Assembly (NCBI GenBank): GCA_018398815.1 | Contig: CM031596.1 | Span: forward strand, 61,638,737 to 61,651,236 | Origin: Conus ventricosus | Lineage: Eukaryota > Mollusca > Gastropoda > Neogastropoda > Conidae | Reading direction: 5' to 3' | DNA length: 12,500 nucleotides | In this document: positions 8,546 through 12,500 of the stretch, piece by piece | Layout of the letters: the number at the start of each line of letters is the position of its first letter | Position numbering within the stretch: the first letter of the stretch is position 1 | The notes under the pieces: generated by a model | Databases searched by the model: none | Seen by the model: the letters and a program-made list of their open reading frames with translations, nothing else | Told to the model about the DNA's origin: nothing | Made by a program: the position numbers and the translations under genes

Positions 8546-9690
8546 CTAGCGGACCCACCCTTTCCCAGGGGGGGGACATTCAGTCTTCCAGACACACCTC
8601 AGCCCCTCTGCCCCCCTGGCAGGCAGTCTGTCCCGCACGCCCACCAGTGGCGGCGCATGGTCTCAACCCCCGGGTGGTTTCTGTTCTGCAGGGGTGGGTT
8701 CCGTCTACCCTGGGCACACGAACGCCCTCCCCTCCTGTCCTCCCCTCCTCCTTCCACCGGCGACCCACCTCCCGCCCAGGCGGAGGCCCTTCGCCTGGAA
8801 ATCGAGGACTTCTCCGCAAGGGCGCCATCACCGAGGTACCACACCCCAACCCCGGTTTTACTCTCGCCTCTTTGTAGTCCCAAAGGCCTCGGGCGCTGGA
8901 GGCCCATCCTCGACCTTTCCCCTCTCAACAGATTCCTCAGGACAACCAGATTCAAGATGGAGACCCCGGCCCAGATCAGGGACTCCATCACCATCTGGAC
9001 TGGGCCACCTCGATAGATCTCAAAGATGCTTACTTCCAGATCCTCATCCACCCTCCCACAGACGATACCTTCGTTTCGTCTGGCGGGGCCGGTGTTTCAA
9101 TTCAAGGCCCTCCCATTCGGACTCTCCCTGGCTCCCTTCCTCTTCACGAAGTAGTCAAGGAGATGGCCTCCCTTGCCAGACAGGAGGACATTCGCCTCCT
9201 TGTCTACCTCGACGACTGGGTCGTCCTGGCCCCCTTCAGGCCCTAGCCCAATCCCACACCTCAAAGCTACTTCAGCTTTGCTCCTCTCTGGGGTTCGTCA
9301 CCAACCCCGCAAAATGCGAGCTCTCGCCCAGTCAGCAATTCACCTTCCTGGGGAAAGAGCTTCGACACCACCTCCATGGTAGTCTCCCCGACCCCGGAGA
9401 GGTCCGCTCGCCTAGTGGATCTCATTTCCCACCTTCGCCTCTCTCCCCTCACTTCGGCAAGGACACTTTCCTCCCTCCTAGGGATGATGGAGTCCCTGTC
9501 TCCTCTCATTCCCCTAGGCAGAGTTCCAAAGCGACAGCTTCAGAGGGAGTTCCGCCGTCGTTGGTCCCAGACCAACGAAAAGCTGGAACCAGCCCGTCCC
9601 CCCAGGGCCTTGGTTCGTTTTGGGGCCCCGGAGGAGTGGCTCAGCCCCATCCACCCTGGCCCCGGAGTTCCCATCTCCCTCCCATCCCAG
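8546..9690 (+). CDS. pol: DIRS reverse transcriptase domain (frameshifted)
   Basis: This is the RNA-directed DNA polymerase that copies the element's transcript. In order along the strand I see RWRPILDLSPLNRFL (about 8896-8940), SIDLKDAYFQI (about 9010-9042, the first catalytic Asp motif), LPFGL (9110-9124), YLDDW (9205-9219, the other two catalytic Asp) and FTFLGKE (9342-9362). A coherent thumb/connection region follows in frame 1 from 9376. The motifs are the DIRS/gypsy-like type and their spacing is normal. The frame changes at least five times between 8657 and 9376 (frames 2, 1, 3, 2, 1, 3, 2, 1), each explained by a single-base indel. In-frame stops such as those at 9016 and 9246 arise only after such a shift. 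All key catalytic residues are present. No obvious ATG for a separate pol frame; overlap with or fusion to Gag is possible. Confidence 0.9.
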
Positions 9691-10078
9691 GCCCTGGAAC
9701 TTTTCACAGACGCCTCCAACTCGGGCTGGGGGGCCCATCTGGAGAGCAGTCACGCCTCGGGTTTGGGATCCTCTGACTGCTCGTCTTCACATCAACATCT
9801 TGGAACTGGAGGCGGTCAGACTCGCCCTCCTCCAGTTCCAGTCCATAGTCGCCCCACCGATTTGTTCTCCTTTTCACGGACAACACTTCGGTAGCTTGTT
9901 ACATCAACAAGGGGGGGGGGGGGGCACACTCCACGGCCTCTCCCTCCGTACAGAGGCCCTCCTCCGCTGGTGTCACACGCAGGGGTCACCCTATCGCGCG
10001 AGACACATAGCAGGGACTCACAACATCCTGGCAGACTCTCTCAGCCGATCCAAGTCTGTCCTCCACACGGAATGGACC
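9691..10078 (+). CDS. DIRS RNase H domain (frameshifted)
   Basis: This domain degrades the RNA strand of the RNA-DNA hybrid during reverse transcription. It directly follows the polymerase. Visible motifs are ELFTDASNSGWGAHL (first Asp, TDAS at 9706-9717), LHINILELEAV (catalytic Glu, near 9785-9815), TDNTS (second Asp, 9876-9890), and ARHIAGTHNILADSLSR (His and Asp, near 9997-10047). The motifs fall in frames 1, 2, 3 and 2 respectively, so at least three indels are present. One sits near a run of 14 G at 9911-9924, where related domains have only a short Gly codon run. The set of acidic residues is complete. Confidence 0.88.
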
Positions 10079-10126
10079 CTCAGCCGGCTTACCCTTTCAA
10101 CCGAGTGGGAACATTGGTTCACACCA

Positions 10127-10405
10127 ATGATCGACCTCTTTGCCACACGGTTCAACCATCGTCTGCCAGTGTATGTGTCCCCGGTCCCGGACCCCCAGGC
10201 TTACGCCATCGACGCCCTGTCCCTTCCTTGGTCCGGCCTCAAGCTTACGCCTTCCCTCCCTTCCCGATCCTCCACAAGGTGATCAGGAAGGCGAGACTCG
10301 AGAGACCCAGGCTCATTCCCATAGCCCATGGTGGGCCCCCTCAGTCCTGTTCCCGGACCTCAGTCCCTCACTCACGAACCCCCTCCCAGTTGAACACCAG
10401 TGGGA
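10127..10405 (+). CDS. DIRS methyltransferase-like domain (frameshifted)
   Basis: DIRS1-type elements carry a domain after RNase H that resembles phage/Dam-type N6-adenine DNA methyltransferases; its role in the life cycle is not established. Here it begins with MIDLFATRFNHRLPVYVS and continues VPDPQAYAIDALSLPWSGL in frame 2 to about 10240. It then shifts to frame 1 for AYAFPPFPILHKVIRKAR, where FPPF occupies the place of the (D/N)PPY-type catalytic motif of the family. It shifts again near 10330 toward LFPDL in frame 3. The substituted catalytic motif leaves enzymatic activity uncertain. The domain name is from family knowledge, and the residues are read directly. Confidence 0.65.
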
Positions 10406-10427
10406 CATGCTCAGCAACCCCGTCGGG

Positions 10428-11570
10428 CCTCCCTCACGCCAATCCCCAGGTTCTTCACCTCCACGCCTGGCTTGTGTCAGCCCGGCTGCGAACATTTCCA
10501 AATCCCCCTCTCGAACGGACAGGTCCCGTTCCGTCCTCAAAACCTCTCCATCGCCGGGGCCTCTCAGGAACTCCGAGACCTACCATGTCCTCTCGCAGAG
10601 CTAGCACGGGGTCCCTTATGACTGCAGATGGAGGAAATGGGTCTCATGGGGCAAAGCCAATTCTGTCCCCACATTCGCCCCACCAACATCCAAATAGGAA
10701 ATTTCCTGTCCCCAACTTAACCTCTCTGCTAGCTCCATCAGGGCTACAGTCGGCCACTGCACGACCATCCTCCAAATGGCCGGACCTTCCTTTGAGAATG
10801 ATTTCCTTCTCAGAGAGCTCCAGAGGGGGTTCTCTTCGTGAGGCCCAATCCCCTAGCGTGTTCCCCTTTGGGACCTCTTCACTGTACTTGACGTCCTCAA
10901 TAAACCCCCCTTTGAGCCTTTGTCCTCCATTCCTTCGACCTTCTGTCCATGAAGACTACCTTCCTCCTCGCCCTCGCTTCCCCGAGACGGCGAGGCGAGA
11001 TCCATGCCCTTAGCGGGACCCCAGAGACATTGCCTTCCACAGAGACGGCTCCGTCCTCTTAAGTCCTTCCCGAGTTCCTAGCCAAGAACCAGGAACCCGG
11101 CAGTCCCTCCCCTTAACCTCATCATCCGCCCGCTGGCGGATACACTAGGGGCGACACCTCTTCGACATACCCTTTGCCCTTCTCGAGTCTAACACACTAC
11201 TGGAACGCTCGCGCCCAGGGGCGTTTCACAAAGACGTCTTCTCATTTCCATCAACCCCATAACACGAAAGACATCTCAGCTGGCACTGTCTCTAGGTGGC
11301 TCTCCAAGACGTCAGAACTGCCTATTCCCAGGCATCCGAGGATCTCCCCGTCTCTTCCCCCGGGCCCATGAGGTCAGAGCGCTGCCACTTCGCAGCATTC
11401 CAGCACTCTGTTCCATGCGCCACCTCCTGGAGGGAGCCTTCTGGCGTTCGGAGAATCCCTTCATAAAATTTTATCTGTGGACCATCCGCATGACCAGGGC
11501 TGATGGTTCTAATGGGATATCCTTTGGTGGCGCTAATGCATCCATATCGGGTAACCCCAGGAACCACTAG
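10428..11570 (+). CDS. DIRS tyrosine recombinase (frameshifted)
   Basis: This enzyme is thought to integrate the circular DNA copy of the element. Recognisable pieces in order are LHLHAWLVSARL (about 10456-10491, frame 1), YDCRWRKWVSWGKANSV (from 10617, frame 3), LWDLFTVLDVLNKPPFEPL (about 10866-10922, frame 3), and FLLALASPRRRGEIHALS (about 10961-11014, frame 2). The last contains the first catalytic Arg (RRR at 10985-10993). KDISAGTVSRWLSKT follows (near 11270-11315, frame 2), then the HxxR box HEVR (11367-11378, frame 3), then KFYLW with the nucleophilic Tyr at 11472-11474, and a stop at 11568-11570. R, HxxR and Y are all present in the right order. At least five frame shifts interrupt it. 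The N-terminal start is unknown; DIRS recombinase frames often overlap the end of pol. Confidence 0.85.
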
Positions 11571-11600
11571 GCACTCGCCTCCTCCTTTTACTATGAATTC

Positions 11601-11688
11601 CTATTGTCTGACATGGTACAGTATATGACGCCAAAATGGGGAGTTTGTATTATACTCCCTGTTTGGCTAGTATACTTACCATGTCAGA
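11601..11688. repeat. Internal complementary region (ICR) of the DIRS element
   Basis: The first part (11601-11632, CTATTGTCTGACATGG...GACGCC) is the reverse complement of the outer end of the left terminal repeat, with ATATGACGCC pairing with GGCGTCATAT. The second part (11633-11688, AAAATGGGGAG...TTACCATGTCAG) is the reverse complement of the outer end of the right terminal repeat at about 11890-11944. In DIRS models this region acts as a guide that brings the two ends together during circle formation. It lies 31 bases after the recombinase stop codon, as expected. Confidence 0.9.
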
Positions 11689-11754
11689 CTCTAATGCCCG
11701 CCCTAACCCCCGCTAGCGCCAAGGTTTCTGGGTTACCTTGCGCGTAGCCTCGAT
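11689..11754. other. Short spacer between the ICR and the right terminal repeat
   Basis: These 66 bases, GC-rich with a GCTAGC palindrome near 11713, are unique in the window. No function is apparent. Confidence 0.5.
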
Positions 11755-11944
11755 GAATGACGTATGGGGACTTACACTGGCTTCTCCCTACGCGGAAGTG
11801 GGTTGGGCACCACGTACTGTCTTATCACTGCATTAGCCACACAAAAACTTCGGCCTGGCAGAGCAGACTAACTGCCGTGAATGCTATTGACTGACATGGT
11901 AAGTATACTAGCCAAACAGGGATATAAACAAACTCCCCAATTTT
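11755..11944 (-). repeat. Right inverted terminal repeat of the DIRS element
   Basis: GAATGACGTATGGGG at 11755 through CTGACATGGTAAG near 11904 is the reverse complement of the left terminal repeat. The outer ~50 bases (GTATACTAGCCAAACAGGG to CTCCCCAATTTT at 11944) are absent from the left repeat but matched by the second half of the internal complementary region. The right repeat is therefore about 23 bases longer than the left. A TATAAA lies at 11933-11938 in the outer part, pointing out into the satellite; this may be chance. Confidence 0.9.
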
Positions 11945-12500
11945 CATGTGCAGGTAGGAAGTCAAAAGATGTGTGGACAAAGGGTCATCAAATATGGAGA
12001 TAAGAGGTCTTTACCCTGTGGGGACAAAAGATCATGGATATGAGACAAAAAATCATGAGATTAGATAACAATATTGTTAGATGCGGAGAAAAAGATCATT
12101 TGATATACAGACAAAAGTCATTTTATGTTTTGACAAGAGAGAATCACAAGTAAAGATAAGAATTCATTAGATATGGACAAAGAATTCCTTACACATGGAG
12201 ACAAGAGGTCATTAGACGTGGAGGCAAGTGGTTGATAAACATGAAGACAAGGGGTAGCTAGATGTGAAACAAGAAGTCACTTGATGTGGAGAAAAGAAGT
12301 CAAATGTGGTCAAAGAAGTAATCAGACTTGGAAACAAGAAAGTCATTGTATGTTGAACAGTCATAGATGTGGAAAACAAGAAGTCATTGAATGTGAGAAA
12401 TAAGAGGTCATTAGATATGGAGACAAGAAGTCATTGATGTGGAGATAAGAGGTCATTATTTGTAGAAATAAAACCTCAGCAGATCTGGTGACAACATGTA
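11945..12500. repeat. 23-24 bp AT-rich satellite, right flank, runs off the window
   Basis: More than 20 degenerate tandem units follow AGATGTGGAGACAAGAAGTCATT (for example GAGACAAGAGGTCATTAGA at 12199). The units vary by substitution and by one- to three-base length changes, so the array is old or poorly homogenised. There is no gene here. The same family lies left of the DIRS insertion at 5259-5350 and 2338-2429. The AATAAA near 12467 is part of the repeat and not evidence of a polyadenylation site. Confidence 0.88.

Larger units (their letters stand above)
5351..11944 (+). mobile_element. DIRS-order tyrosine-recombinase retrotransposon, near full length
   Basis: This is a 6.6 kb element with unequal inverted terminal repeats at both ends (5351-5517 and 11755-11944) and an internal complementary region (11601-11688). 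Its coding order is Gag-like, reverse transcriptase, RNase H, methyltransferase-like domain, tyrosine recombinase, as in DIRS1-type elements. Such elements are thought to replicate through a circular DNA intermediate and integrate with a tyrosine recombinase, so no integrase/DDE domain and no long target-site duplication are expected; none is seen. As written, the coding frame breaks many times (roughly twenty shifts by my reading), mostly by single-base indels. The interior is richer in GC and CpG than the flanking satellite. Whether it is active cannot be decided from this sequence. Confidence 0.92.

Noticed and set aside
10896..10905. AATAAA as a polyadenylation signal
   Set aside because: It lies inside the recombinase coding region and encodes conserved residues (VLNKPPF).
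5351..11944. Classification as an LTR (gypsy) retrotransposon or retrovirus because of the RT motifs
   Set aside because: Terminal repeats are inverted, there is no aspartic protease or DDE integrase, and a tyrosine recombinase plus internal complementary region are present.

Overview
The window is eukaryotic, almost certainly animal, and consists of repeats plus one retrotransposon. There is no sign of a prokaryotic gene layout and I see no host protein-coding gene. Long (TG)n, (CA)n and (ACGC)n microsatellites, a G-rich minisatellite and a DIRS-type retrotransposon fit an aquatic invertebrate (a mollusc is my first guess, low confidence) or a lower vertebrate. DIRS elements are not expected in mammals or birds.

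Layout. Bases 1-262 are mostly a (TG)n tract. Bases 263-3025 and 3181-5956 are two copies of the same roughly 2.77 kb unit in direct tandem, separated by a 155-base junction that is mostly degenerate GT repeat. Each copy holds, in order: about 570 bases of plain sequence, a (CA)n/(ACGC)n tract, about 400 bases of plain sequence, a 33-34 bp purine-only minisatellite with 19 units, a short stretch of a 23-24 bp satellite, and the first ~600 bases of a DIRS element. In copy 1 the DIRS sequence stops at 3025. In copy 2 it continues into the complete element at 5351-11944. From 11945 to the end the 23-24 bp satellite resumes.

The DIRS element has the structure expected of its order: a left inverted terminal repeat (5351-5517), a leader, a Gag-like region (6128-8545), a reverse transcriptase with LPFGL and YLDDW motifs, an RNase H, a DIRS-type methyltransferase-like domain, and a tyrosine recombinase whose HxxR and tyrosine lie just before the stop at 11570. 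An internal complementary region (11601-11688) and a longer right inverted repeat (11755-11944) follow. The internal complementary region is the reverse complement of both outer ends joined at a T-run. Joining the two flanks of the element at that same T-run restores the satellite in phase, which marks the insertion point.

The coding parts are recognisable from end to end but switch frame many times. The two copies of the tandem unit also differ mainly by one-base insertions and deletions, yet carry the same number and order of minisatellite units. This combination suggests residual long-read indel errors, and it makes a false (assembly or haplotype) duplication a serious alternative to a true recent one. 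Any statement about whether the element is alive depends on that.
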